Positions 23,767 to 33,476 of a stretch of 64,000 bases of DNA are shown here, in pieces (position 1 is the first letter of the stretch; each line of letters starts with the position of its first letter). This DNA comes from Planococcus citri. Lineage: Eukaryota; Arthropoda; Insecta; Hemiptera; Pseudococcidae. The DNA is taken from the NCBI RefSeq assembly GCF_950023065.1, contig NC_088681.1:43992836-44056835 (forward strand), written 5' to 3'. The translations under genes were made by a program, and so were the position numbers. The notes under the pieces were generated by a model. The model had not been told where the DNA came from. It worked only from the letters and a program-made list of their open reading frames with translations, and searched no databases.

Positions 23767-24546
23767 TCGCACCTCGGGAGTTATAAGGTCACATCTCAAA
23801 AAAGTGAAATTTTACAGGAGAGTGATTTTCTTTTTTTTTAAAACTTGATTCATTATTTTCATCAACTTATAATCAATTGTGAGGAATGAATAGCATGTCA
23901 TTTTGAAGATTGGGTATCCTACCTTCATTTAGCATAAGAATATTTTGAAAAATAAAATCTTAAAGAGGAAATATTTCAATGTTTGGAAAACATTTTGAGT
24001 TATAACCTTTCATAAAAAGTGATCTGGAGGCGAAAAAAAGCGTCCAAAAAAATTTTCATGACAACAAAATTGTAGAAAATTAAATTTCCAATCGACATAA
24101 TGTCGTTAGTTTTTTTCTAGAGTGCTTAGTTTTTGAGTTTTACCCAAAAAACTAAAATTTTAATATATATGCAAATTAATTTTTCTGAAAAATGTTCTAT
24201 TTTAAACATTTTTTGTTTTGGAACAAACCTACAAAAAATACACTCCTTGTGATTATTTTACATCTTAAAAACGTTCAACACTATCGAAACTGGTTTCTGA
24301 CACTTTGTATGTGCAAATTTTACTCAAAGAAAGAGGAGTTTTTTGAGATGTGACCTTATAACTCCAAACAACTTGCAATGTTGTAGAAATTTTGAGTTAG
24401 GCCCTTTGCATTTTTTACATGATCTAAGCAGCATACCCGACTCAAAGTGTTATTTTTGGTTGCAGGGGGTCATGCAAACCCCAAAAATGCAAAAACATCA
24501 AAATCAATTTTTTTTGAGATGTGACCTTATAACTCCCGAGGTGTGA
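23767..24546. mobile_element. TIR element family E, copy 1
   Basis: About 36-bp TIRs beginning TCGCACCTCGGGAGTTATAA, mirrored at the right end with one change (CACACC for CGCACC), and TA outside both (23765-23766, 24547-24548). An internal inverted echo, TTTTGAGATGTGACCTTATA, lies at 24332-24361. No protein. A truncated copy begins at the right edge of the BEL element (31628). Confidence 0.8.
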
Positions 24547-24815
24547 TATAAAGAGAATGTGACCCTGCCATTTATGGCATATAGATTCTGATAATGTAAT
24601 TCAGTAGGGAGGTACCTATTAGGTAAAATAACGACTGCACAAATGATGAATTCACTGTCAAAGAAAATAAAACAATTTTTATAATTTGATTGATGAAAGT
24701 ATATAATTCAAATTTGTTATGTTTAGAAACATTTACATTAATATTCTCTGGTCAAAAAAAAAAAAAATAATTAAAAAAATGATAGACAAAAGCCTTTCCC
24801 CCATTTTTGTACATA

Positions 24816-25665
24816 AGGGTAAGGGCACCCAACTTCGACCACTTTTTTTAAAATCGCCACCAATCGAAGACTATTTCACTTCAAAACGTGGTAGATGGCT
24901 TAAAATGTAGGTTGAATTTTCCCCTTACTCATATCAAAATTTTGGCCCAAATGAAGAATCCTTAATATGTTTTTTGAATTTTTTTCCGAAACAACTCAAA
25001 AACGATTTTTCAAAAGTTGGGCTCCTAATCCCAACCACCTCCAAAAGTTAGGTGCCCTAATTCCGACCACATTTGAAAGTGTAGCAACCAATAAAATACT
25101 ATTTCACATGAAAATACAGTAAATGGCTTAAAAGGTAGATTGAACCTTCCCCCAACTCATATTAAAATTTTGGGGTTGTAGAATAATTCTTTATGGTTTT
25201 TTGGAATTTTCTTCCGAGGCACCTCAAAAATGACTGTTTGAATTTGGTACCCTAATCCCGACCACCCTGAATTTACATGATCTTATGGGTAGTCGGGATT
25301 AGGCGACCCATGCCATTTTACGCTTTTGTAGAAAAATTTTATACATATACCTTTGATGGATTAGGAAAGCGGCTATATCATCAGAATCGTACTTTAATAA
25401 CGATCACAACAAACGTATAACATCATAAAATTATTTATACCTAGTTAAAATTTTTTGACGATGAAAAATGACAAAAAACTTTTTTTTGACTATGGAATTT
25501 TTTCAACTTCAATTCATTTCACGAGTTTTGGCTTTACAATGGCCGGGAATGTCTCAAATTAATCGTCTGTATTAGAGGAACATGTTTATATATCACTTTC
25601 CAATAGGTAGCGCTAATAACAGACGAGATATAGAGGGTGGTCGGGATTAGGCACTGGGCGGAATA
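24816..25665. mobile_element. TIR element with repeated CCTAATCCCGACCACC words
   Basis: The left end AGGGTAAGGGCACCCAACTT then CGACCAC has an eroded inverted counterpart GTGGTCGGGATTAGGCACTG near 25633-25655. Inside there are two diverged direct units of about 240 bp (24830 and 25070) and five internal CCTAATCCCGACCAC-like words on both strands. The right edge is approximate. The terminal layout resembles family D (AGGGTA, GGCACC, GACCAC), suggesting relatedness. Confidence 0.6.
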
Positions 25666-25686
25666 GAATAAGGTTACATTAGGTAC

Positions 25687-25867
25687 TTTCTCAAATTGTC
25701 TAAATTTGAGTAAATTAAAATGATTTAAAATGCATAAAATGCTCGAAATGAAACAAAAACTGCGGTTTTCACCATTTTTTAATAACGAATAAAAAAACAT
25801 AGGTTTTTCTTAAAACTAGAGTAAAATTAGATAAATTTATTGGCTTTTATTCACGACGTTCGTGACA
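25687..25867 (-). repeat. 3' LTR of the BEL element
   Basis: Matches 31447-31627 over 181 bp, with the one difference being C at 25861 against T at 31621. Read on the element strand it starts TGTCACGAACG and ends TTTGAGAAA, so the end is not the usual CA. The inner words TGTC and GACA are inverted near the edges. Confidence 0.92.
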
Positions 25868-26018
25868 TTCCAGGCGAGGAAAAAAAAATTTTGAAAATGC
25901 TAAATGATACAAAATTTATGAAAAATTTAAAACGTAAAAAACGAAACGTAATTCTAAGATAAAATCTAAATTAAAATGTAAAATATCAAGTAAAAATACA
26001 AGTTAAATAAAACGAAAT
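25868..26018 (-). other. 3' untranslated part of the BEL element
   Basis: 150 bp between the stop codon and the 3' LTR. I do not see a convincing polypurine tract on the element strand just before the LTR (GGAA only). The long purine run here is on the opposite strand. Confidence 0.5.
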
Positions 26019-29000
26019 TTACTCGTAGATTTCTTCAACTGAAATCTCTGGCTCATCCCAATCATCATCGGGAGATTGGAACGGATTTTCCATTGGAATA
26101 CTGTCATTCTGATGAGCTTCGGATTCGGAAGATAATTCCAATGGATAAATCTCACATAATGGACGAATGATGATTCCATTTTTCGTTTTAATGGAAAGTG
26201 ATCGGACTTCGTTGTCATCACTCTGATGAATTTTCACGACTTTTCCCATTTTCCAGTTGTTTCTTTTTATATTCTTTTCGGCGATGAGAACAATATCGCC
26301 CATTTTCGGTTGCTTTTTGGACACCTTTTTGGGAAAATGATGAACTAACGATTGATTTCGTAAGTGTTGGAGGTAGGAGGTTTTCCACATTGACCAAAAT
26401 TTGTCTCCAATTTCGTTTGCTTGTTTCCACAGCTTGATAACATGTTCAGCTTTTCCAAGCTGCTCTGCTGTGACCGAGTGATTTTCCTCTTCGAAATGAG
26501 TTTTCAGGAAATGATTTGGCGCTAAAACTAACTCGTTTTCAGCCGAATCTGCGGATACGTAAGTGAGTGGCCTTCCATTTAACATTGATGCGATTTCCGC
26601 AAGTGCGGTTCGGATAAGCGATTCGTTCAGAGCAACATTATGGAAGGTTTTGAAAAGAGCATTTTTTGTCAATCCAATTAAACGCTCGTATGCGCCACCC
26701 ATCCAGGGTGAGTGTTCCGGGATGTATTTCCATTTCCACTCGTGGGTAAATATATCTTGAAATGCTCGTTCTACTGCCTTGAACTGCGGCGCGTTATCAG
26801 ATAAAATGAGATGGGGGGTAGAACGACGAGCAAACACACGACGCAATGCCAAGAATACTTCCTCTGTTGTCATGTCTGGTAGTAATTCTAATTCGATGGC
26901 GCGAATAATTAAATCCGTTACTATTACAACATACCGTTTCACATTATTGACGTAAATGGGCCCAAAAGTATCGATACCAACGTTTTGGAAAGGTGTTATC
27001 ATGTTTTGAAGACGAAATGACGGCAAATCGGATCGCTGAGGTTGATCGAATGGACGTGCGATGAATCGTTTACATTTTGGGCAGTTTTGAATGATATTAA
27101 ACACTGCGCGTCTGCCACTAGGTATCCAAAACCTGCGGCGAATCGAATGTAAAGTGTAGCTTGTGCCAGAGTGAAACAGTAATTCATGTTCGTGCTGTAT
27201 GAGTAACTTCACAAATGATGAGTTGTTGGCTCGAGGTAACAGGATCGGAGCTTTTTCATTAGGTGAGAGAGGCGCATACTTAAATCTTCCTCCACAACGT
27301 AATAACCCAGCTTCGTCATCGATGAATAGATTGAGTTTCGAAATGAGCTTATGACTTTTCTTCTCTCGAAGTGCTGCGAAAACGTCATAATAATGATTCA
27401 ACTGTTCTGCTTTAATCCACAATTGTTGAGCTGAGTACAAAGTATGTCGTGTGGGAAAGATTTTGCGAATTTTCACGTAGTTGAAATCAGCAACAAACTT
27501 TGTCATGTAGGTCGTAATACGTAATAGCTTTAGATATGAACTATATTTCTCCGGATCAATACCGAACGGATAGCTTGAAACTGTTGTTGTTGTATGTAAA
27601 ACTGTAGCTTTCGGTTCATTGTTATCAGGTTCAGGTACAGTATTATCTTGCAAAAACGGAGGCGGCCAAATTTCACTGTTTTTTATCAGCCAATCTGGAC
27701 CTTGAAACCATCTTGACGTTTGTAATTTCTCGAAAGTGATTTCTCTGGTAGAAATATCTGCTGGATTTTCATGAGTTGGAATATACCGAAATTCCAAATT
27801 ATCAACATTATTGATAAAATCGATTCTTCGTTGAATGAAAACGGGTAAGATTTTATTATTTAAAATCCAGCTCAAAACGCATTTCGAGTCACACCATACA
27901 ATTTGCTTTTTAAATTGCAAGTGTAATGTATCACGTAAGTATAAAATAGTTTTCACAGCCAAAATGACAGCAAATAACTCCAACTGAGGAATGGAATAAT
28001 CTGGTTTGATTGGCGCAATTTTCGCTTTCGCCATAATAAAAAACGTTTGAACTTCATCGTTGACTTTCTTCCGAACATAAATACAACATGCGTACGCTTT
28101 TTCGGATGCGTCTGAGAATGCATGAAGTTCGAATTCAGAAGAAATATCTTCCATTTCGAACTGAAAACGTTTCAGGGTTGTTTGCGTTGCTAGAATCAAT
28201 TCTTGTCGAATTTGTTTCCATTGATTAACGTAATTTTCGGAGATAATATCGTCCCAATCGTATTTTTCAACATGCAATTTCTGTATAAAAATTTTCGCCG
28301 AAATGAGTAAAGGAACAAACCAGCCACAAGGATCGAAAAACATCGCTGCTTCGCTTACTACTTGTCGCATAGTGGTGCATTTTTCATTGACGTGCATACT
28401 TTGTATTTTCAAAACATCTCGATATGGATTCCAGGAAACACCTAAAATCGACACTGTTTTAGAACTGTTATATTTTTCAGGGGGAATTGCTGCGCGTACT
28501 TCTTCGCTATTAGTCGACCATGAACGTAAATTCATCGAACAATCTTCGAAAATTTTCACTGCATTGTGATAGAATTCGATCGCTTCTTTCTTTTCAGGAA
28601 CACCGGTGATAACGTTATCAACGTAAATGTCTCGTAGAATCAGTAGTACCACTTTGTAAAATATTTTTGCGTATTTCTGGAGATGATAACGTACGGTTGC
28701 ATTCAAAATGAAAGGACTAGCAATTATACCAAACAGAATTCTGGCAAAACGAAGAATACGTAGGTTTTTTCCAGTTGCAGGTAAACGATGATCGTGTAAC
28801 CAAAGAAACCGAACGAAATCTCTGTCTGTGGGATGAATCATCAGCTGATGGAAAGCTTTCTCGATGTCGCTTATCAGTGCAATAGTGTGGAGTCTGACAC
28901 GTAATATTATTCCACAACCATTTGCTAATAAATTACTACCCTTGTAGATTAAATCGTTGATTGATTTTGCTGTTTTCGAAACCTTCGCGGATCCATCATA

Positions 29001-31253
29001 CACTATACGTAACGATGTAGTTTTCTCTGGTGTGATGATAGGGTGATGCGGTAAGTAGTGTACTTGAACAGCTGATTTTTCGATACGTTCGTTTACCTCT
29101 TCAATGATACCAGCTTTTAATTGCGTTTCGATGATATTATTATATTCGTTGAAATTTTCGTCCGTGAGCTTACGTTGCAATGATTTTAATCGTCCTACTG
29201 CAAGACCGAAGTTATCAGGAAGGGAAGGGGGAAAATCTTTCCATGGCCAACGTATTTGATATCGTTTCTCAGTGAACTCAATGTTTTTGTAAAACTGCTC
29301 CAAAGCGATTTGTTCTTGTTGAATTTCGGATAACGGAGGTTCTTTGATTCCTAGAGAATCTAATTCACACAGCTGTTTTATAGCTGCAGACGGAGACATT
29401 TGAAATAGTGCTGATTTCTGATGAGAATTACTAGCTTGACGTCCAACTAGCATCCAGCCAAATGGAGTATTAAAAAGATGCAAACCAGTGTTGACCGTAA
29501 TCTTCGATTCAGGCTTGATAATATCGAAATAATAATCGCTTCCGAGTAAAATATCAATCGGTTCAGTTTTACCTGGGTTAATGAATTTTTTATCGGCATG
29601 TTGTGGGTATGATTCGATGAACGAGCTGTATTCGAATAAATGAACGCCTTGAGGTACTTGTTGTATAGTGTCAGCAACGACTTGTACATTGAATTCTTTA
29701 TTGTTGCTTAAGATGAACGAAGTAGATGCGGTGCGTATTTTAATCGGTTGGTCGACGGCAAAAACTTTGACAGGTGTGGTTTGAAATTTTGATAATTTTA
29801 AACCCAATCGACGAGCTGCTGTTTCACTGATGTATGTATCGTTGCTACCGTTATCGAATAAAATGCGAGCGTTGTATTTTCGTTGATTGGTCGGATTAAT
29901 AACAGTTAAAAGTGCCGTAGTATGAGCTCCTTGATGCGTACGTACAAAGTTGACAGATTTTTCGTTGGTGTGTTTATTATCAGTGTCGCTAGTGCCGCTG
30001 GTGCCGGATGCTGTTTCAGTTATCGGGGGTTTGTTTGAATGCGGTGTACCATCTTTTTTGTCATACTGAGCCAGACACAATGATGCGTGATGACGATTCA
30101 TTTGTTTACAGAAACGACAGGTAACGTTTTTTGTACAAGCATTTTGTCTGTGTTCTTTGCTTAGGCAACGATAACATCGATCTTTCAACTGATTGCGTCG
30201 TTCAGTTGCAGTAGGGAAAGCTGTACATTCGTTTGAATAATGCTTTTGTTTACAAAAAACGCAAAACGGAATAGGTCGATCTTGTTTACTGGTACTCGTT
30301 GGTGGTTTATAATGCGACGAAGTCGGAGGTGTAGATGTTACGAGTGCTGCAGTTACGGCATGTTGACGAGAATCTTCATTGAGAACGATATTGTGTGCTT
30401 TAGCTGAAGCTTCTAAACTGTTCCGTAACTGAACGTATTTCAAAACTTCCACTTGGAATTCGGAAATCGATGGTTTGCTCTGTATACATATTTTTTGCAC
30501 TAGCCAGAACGGATATTTAAAATATACTTTGTCTCGTAAAGGCGCATACTCGTCAGGTTTTTGACCGTGTGATTTAAGAGCAGTCAATAAACCTTCTAAC
30601 TCGTAATATGTTTCGGAAATACTTGCCGTTGTGTTACGTGCGCGTGGAAGATTGTCTAGTTTGATGTATAAGGCAGATACTACTTCTTTTTCATTTTCAT
30701 ATTCAGCTTTTAAACTGGCAATTGCTAGATCAAAGTTTTGATCACTCAACTTCAGGTGAGCAATAACTTTAGAAGGTCCACCGGTCAATAACGATTTTAA
30801 ATGCTGTAACTTCTCACTTTTCGCTATGGGAACGTTACCATATTTGAGCTGGAATGCTTCCATAAAACTGCTGAACTGAGTAATGTCTCCATCAAATGGC
30901 GTTATTTCAATTTCTGGAATTTTTCTAGCGATGTTGTTACTAACAGGTGGTGTGCTTGGTTGAACTATAATTTCACCAGCTTTAACAAGAACTCGATTTG
31001 CTCGTGCGGATAAACGTTTGGCCGAAGCTAATGGACCCAATGCTTGTGTAAAATCGTAGGGAAGCGTTTTTTTCGATATTGGACGAAAACCTTCGAGTTG
31101 TGAAGCGTCTACTTCCATCTCATCGAAACTGTTTCTAAGTTGCTCAATATTTACCGGTGTTGTTGCTAATGCGTTTGTGACGGCTGCTACAGATGTGTTT
31201 AGGTTTTCCAACCAAATGTTGAATTCTGATTCGAGTGTTTGATCGAGTGCCAT
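26019..31253 (-). CDS. BEL/Pao gag-pol polyprotein
   Basis: The frame is open from 31292, but the first codons there begin with TTG; the first ATG is at 31251-31253, giving 1,744 residues. Numbering residues from 31292, the order is: gag-like DUF1759 region (about 130-230); CCHC-type knuckles (CYRC at 373); aspartic protease with FDNGS (D480); reverse transcriptase with YVDN at 890-893; RNase H motifs (FSDAS, WCDSK); an H2C2 zinc-binding region; and an integrase core with D1441, D1499 and E1536 (D-36-E). All expected parts are present without stop or frameshift. The product would copy the element RNA and integrate the DNA. Gag and pol share one frame, as in many BEL elements. The YVDN active site in place of YVDD is commonly seen in this group. 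Whether it is expressed cannot be judged here. Confidence 0.93.
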   Translation of the reverse strand: MALDQTLESEFNIWLENLNTSVAAVTNALATTPVNIEQLRNSFDEMEVDASQLEGFRPISKKTLPYDFTQALGPLASAKRLSARANRVLVKAGEIIVQPSTPPVSNNIARKIPEIEITPFDGDITQFSSFMEAFQLKYGNVPIAKSEKLQHLKSLLTGGPSKVIAHLKLSDQNFDLAIASLKAEYENEKEVVSALYIKLDNLPRARNTTASISETYYELEGLLTALKSHGQKPDEYAPLRDKVYFKYPFWLVQKICIQSKPSISEFQVEVLKYVQLRNSLEASAKAHNIVLNEDSRQHAVTAALVTSTPPTSSHYKPPTSTSKQDRPIPFCVFCKQKHYSNECTAFPTATERRNQLKDRCYRCLSKEHRQNACTKNVTCRFCKQMNRHHASLCLAQYDKKDGTPHSNKPPITETASGTSGTSDTDNKHTNEKSVNFVRTHQGAHTTALLTVINPTNQRKYNARILFDNGSNDTYISETAARRLGLKLSKFQTTPVKVFAVDQPIKIRTASTSFILSNNKEFNVQVVADTIQQVPQGVHLFEYSSFIESYPQHADKKFINPGKTEPIDILLGSDYYFDIIKPESKITVNTGLHLFNTPFGWMLVGRQASNSHQKSALFQMSPSAAIKQLCELDSLGIKEPPLSEIQQEQIALEQFYKNIEFTEKRYQIRWPWKDFPPSLPDNFGLAVGRLKSLQRKLTDENFNEYNNIIETQLKAGIIEEVNERIEKSAVQVHYLPHHPIITPEKTTSLRIVYDGSAKVSKTAKSINDLIYKGSNLLANGCGIILRVRLHTIALISDIEKAFHQLMIHPTDRDFVRFLWLHDHRLPATGKNLRILRFARILFGIIASPFILNATVRYHLQKYAKIFYKVVLLILRDIYVDNVITGVPEKKEAIEFYHNAVKIFEDCSMNLRSWSTNSEEVRAAIPPEKYNSSKTVSILGVSWNPYRDVLKIQSMHVNEKCTTMRQVVSEAAMFFDPCGWFVPLLISAKIFIQKLHVEKYDWDDIISENYVNQWKQIRQELILATQTTLKRFQFEMEDISSEFELHAFSDASEKAYACCIYVRKKVNDEVQTFFIMAKAKIAPIKPDYSIPQLELFAVILAVKTILYLRDTLHLQFKKQIVWCDSKCVLSWILNNKILPVFIQRRIDFINNVDNLEFRYIPTHENPADISTREITFEKLQTSRWFQGPDWLIKNSEIWPPPFLQDNTVPEPDNNEPKATVLHTTTTVSSYPFGIDPEKYSSYLKLLRITTYMTKFVADFNYVKIRKIFPTRHTLYSAQQLWIKAEQLNHYYDVFAALREKKSHKLISKLNLFIDDEAGLLRCGGRFKYAPLSPNEKAPILLPRANNSSFVKLLIQHEHELLFHSGTSYTLHSIRRRFWIPSGRRAVFNIIQNCPKCKRFIARPFDQPQRSDLPSFRLQNMITPFQNVGIDTFGPIYVNNVKRYVVIVTDLIIRAIELELLPDMTTEEVFLALRRVFARRSTPHLILSDNAPQFKAVERAFQDIFTHEWKWKYIPEHSPWMGGAYERLIGLTKNALFKTFHNVALNESLIRTALAEIASMLNGRPLTYVSADSAENELVLAPNHFLKTHFEEENHSVTAEQLGKAEHVIKLWKQANEIGDKFWSMWKTSYLQHLRNQSLVHHFPKKVSKKQPKMGDIVLIAEKNIKRNNWKMGKVVKIHQSDDNEVRSLSIKTKNGIIIRPLCEIYPLELSSESEAHQNDSIPMENPFQSPDDDWDEPEISVEEIYE

Positions 31254-31434
31254 GATGCGTGAATGAATGAATGTGAGTGTGAGAACGAACAAAATGTGTA
31301 AAAATGCGTCAAAAAATGTGTTAAAAAATGTTCAAAAAATGTAAAAAACACGTGCGAGAATGCGGAATGTGTGGCACAATTGCCATAATGATTTACTTCG
31401 TGGATTTAATCGCGAACGATTATTTTCACTTTTA

Positions 31435-31446
31435 GCTCTGCTACCA
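31435..31446 (-). other. Primer-binding-like site of the BEL element
   Basis: On the element strand TGGTAGCAGAGC starts immediately after the 5' LTR. TGG complements the CCA tail of a tRNA primer. I did not assign the tRNA. Confidence 0.65.
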
Positions 31447-31627
31447 TTTCTCAAATTGTCTAAATTTGAGTAAATTAAAATGATTTAAAATGCATAAAAT
31501 GCTCGAAATGAAACAAAAACTGCGGTTTTCACCATTTTTTAATAACGAATAAAAAAACATAGGTTTTTCTTAAAACTAGAGTAAAATTAGATAAATTTAT
31601 TGGCTTTTATTCACGACGTTTGTGACA
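31447..31627 (-). repeat. 5' LTR of the BEL element
   Basis: The partner of 25687-25867, 180 of 181 bases identical. The 5' untranslated part runs from 31446 to 31254 and includes the primer site and an A-rich leader. Confidence 0.92.
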
Positions 31628-32245
31628 GGTACATCTCAAAAAAGTGAAATTTTACAGGAGAGTGATTTTCTTTTTTTTTAAAAACTTGATTCATTGTTTT
31701 CATCAACTTAATAATTAATTGTGAGGAATGAATAGCACCTCATTTTAAAGATCTGGTATCCTACCTTCATTTAGCATAAGAACACTTTGATTCTTTGAAA
31801 GATAAAATCTTGAAGAGGAAGTATTTCAATGTTTGGAAAACATTTTGAGTTATAGCCTTTCATTAAAATTGATGTGGAGGCGAAATGAAGCGTCCAAAAA
31901 AAATTTCATGTTAACAAAGTTGTAGAGAATTAAATTTCCAATCGACATAATGTTGTTAGTTTTTTTCTACAGTGCTTAGTTTTTGAGTTTTTCTCAAAAA
32001 ACTAAAATTTCATTATAATGTGCAAACTCATTTTTCTGAAAAGTAGTGATCAATTTAAAAATTGTTTCCCATTTGGTACAAAGCAATAAAAAATGCACTT
32101 CTTGTGACTATTTCTATCTGACAAACATTCAAAACAATCAAAACTGTTAACACTTTGTAATTGTATGTACGAAATTTGCTCAAAAGGTGGAGTTTTTTGA
32201 GATGCACCCTTATAACTCCAAACAACTTGCAATGTTGTTGAGATC
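31628..32245. mobile_element. TIR element family E, copy 2 (interrupted by BEL)
   Basis: From ACATCTCAAAAAAGTGAAAT onward it follows 23790-24390 closely, ending around ACTCCAAACAACTTGCAATG. It lacks the outer terminal CGCACCTCGGGAG on both sides. The BEL element sits exactly at its left edge. No coding capacity. Confidence 0.75.
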
Positions 32246-32322
32246 TTAGACAGCTACAGCAGTACATGCAAAAATCAAAAATTAACCTTTGTCAACATTT
32301 TTGTTGAAAATTTATAAATTAA

Positions 32323-32390
32323 CACGGTAACTTATGGCAATTTACGTCATGGTAACTTATTACCAGTAAATTCTCAGGTAAGTTACCGTG
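32323..32390. repeat. GGTAACTTA inverted-repeat cluster
   Basis: CACGGTAACTTA at the left is mirrored by TAAGTTACCGTG at the right, with a further GGTAACTTATTACC between. A small hairpin-capable repeat, resembling the micro-repeat MITEs on a smaller scale. No target duplication identified. Confidence 0.5.
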
Positions 32391-32404
32391 GTAAGTTTCC
32401 ACGC

Positions 32405-32520
32405 ATCACTGTGAGAACTAAGCCCCATTCCAGCCTGAGCGATTTCAAGAGACATTTTTTTGATTGAGTGTTAAAAGGAGTCGAAGTCCCATTTCGTCGA
32501 GCGGCAGTAGCACCGGTGCA
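32405..32520 (-). repeat. Dispersed repeat F, copy 1
   Basis: On the minus strand it shares ordered words with 51190-51310: CACCGGTGCT, AAATGGGACTT, AAATTTCT-like, GAATGGGGCTT. About 70% similar by eye. Its identity is unknown; it may be a piece of a larger element. Confidence 0.5.
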
Positions 32521-32548
32521 ATTTTTAGAAGCATGTTTTTTGGATGTA

Positions 32549-33474
32549 AGGGTAGAGGCACCAAATGTGGACCACTTTTTTTGGAGGATTGCCATTTGAA
32601 AACTATAGGGAGTGGAAAACCTCCACAAAGGCTCAAAATGAAGTTCCATCCTTCCACTAACACTGCACAAAACTTCCGTGGTGAAGGTCAACTGTAAGTA
32701 TGTTTTTTTATTGTTGAGTGACGAGTGTCAAAATGACAGTTTGAAATTTTGGACGCCTAATATGGACCACCTATAAAATTTCAAAATAAACATACTTTCA
32801 CATTTTTCAAAACGTCATTATTTATTTGTAGAAATGAACAAAAAACGTATTCTAAGCAGTGCAGGTTAATTTTGAATACTTTTTTTGAATTGTCAAATGA
32901 AGAGTGTCAAAATGACAGTTTGAAATTTTGGACGCCTAATATGGACCACATAAAGAATTTTAAAATAAACATATTTTCATGTTTCAAAACATCATACCTA
33001 TTTATCATGTAGAAATGAACAAAAAAAGTATTTCAAGCATTTCATCCCTTTTCTGTGGCTGTAAGAAATGATGAAAACGATTAAAAAAATCAATATCATA
33101 GGTGGTCCATATTAGCGCACTCCATTAAAAAAAACTTTGCACCAGCAATTTCTGTTCATACCCTAATTTTTAGCAAAAATTGATCACTCCAGCAGACACT
33201 ACGTCCTTTTTTGATATTATTATAAACGTCAATAACATTTCGAAAATTACATCACATATATGTTTTAATAAAAGTTGAAAAACACACTAAATAAAATTTT
33301 CAGGGTCTCAAAACAGTTTTTTGTAAATTTCTCAGCGAGTTTTGACTTTACAGTTATAATTTTTGTCTCATTCTTTTTTTTTGGTGAAAAATACATCAGA
33401 AAACATTTTTTCCTGACAGATTGCGCTAATTACCGACGATACGGGTGCTGGTCCATAATTGTTGCCCTTACCCT
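32549..33474. mobile_element. TIR element family D, copy 2 (inverted)
   Basis: Inverted copy of 19268-20229: AGGGTAGAGGCACCAAATGT at the left, and the complement of family D's other end (TGGTCCATAATTGTTGCCCT) at the right. TA is at 32547-32548 and 33475-33476. The two internal TGGACCACCTA/GACGCCTAATATGGACCAC repeats are retained. No coding capacity. Confidence 0.8.
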
Positions 33475-33476
33475 TA

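Larger units (their letters stand above)
25687..31627 (-). mobile_element. BEL/Pao LTR retrotransposon, nearly complete
   Basis: A 5,941-bp element on the minus strand. It has two 181-bp LTRs differing at one position, a primer-binding-like site directly after the 5' LTR, one long gag-pol frame, and the 5-bp duplication GGTAC at 25682-25686 and 31628-31632, typical of BEL/Pao. It inserted into or beside a family E copy whose remainder continues at 31628. The near-identity of the LTRs and the uninterrupted frame suggest a recent insertion. No env-like frame is present. Confidence 0.95.

Noticed and set aside
31254..31292. Gag-pol start at 31292
   Set aside because: The codon there is TTG; the first ATG is at 31251-31253.
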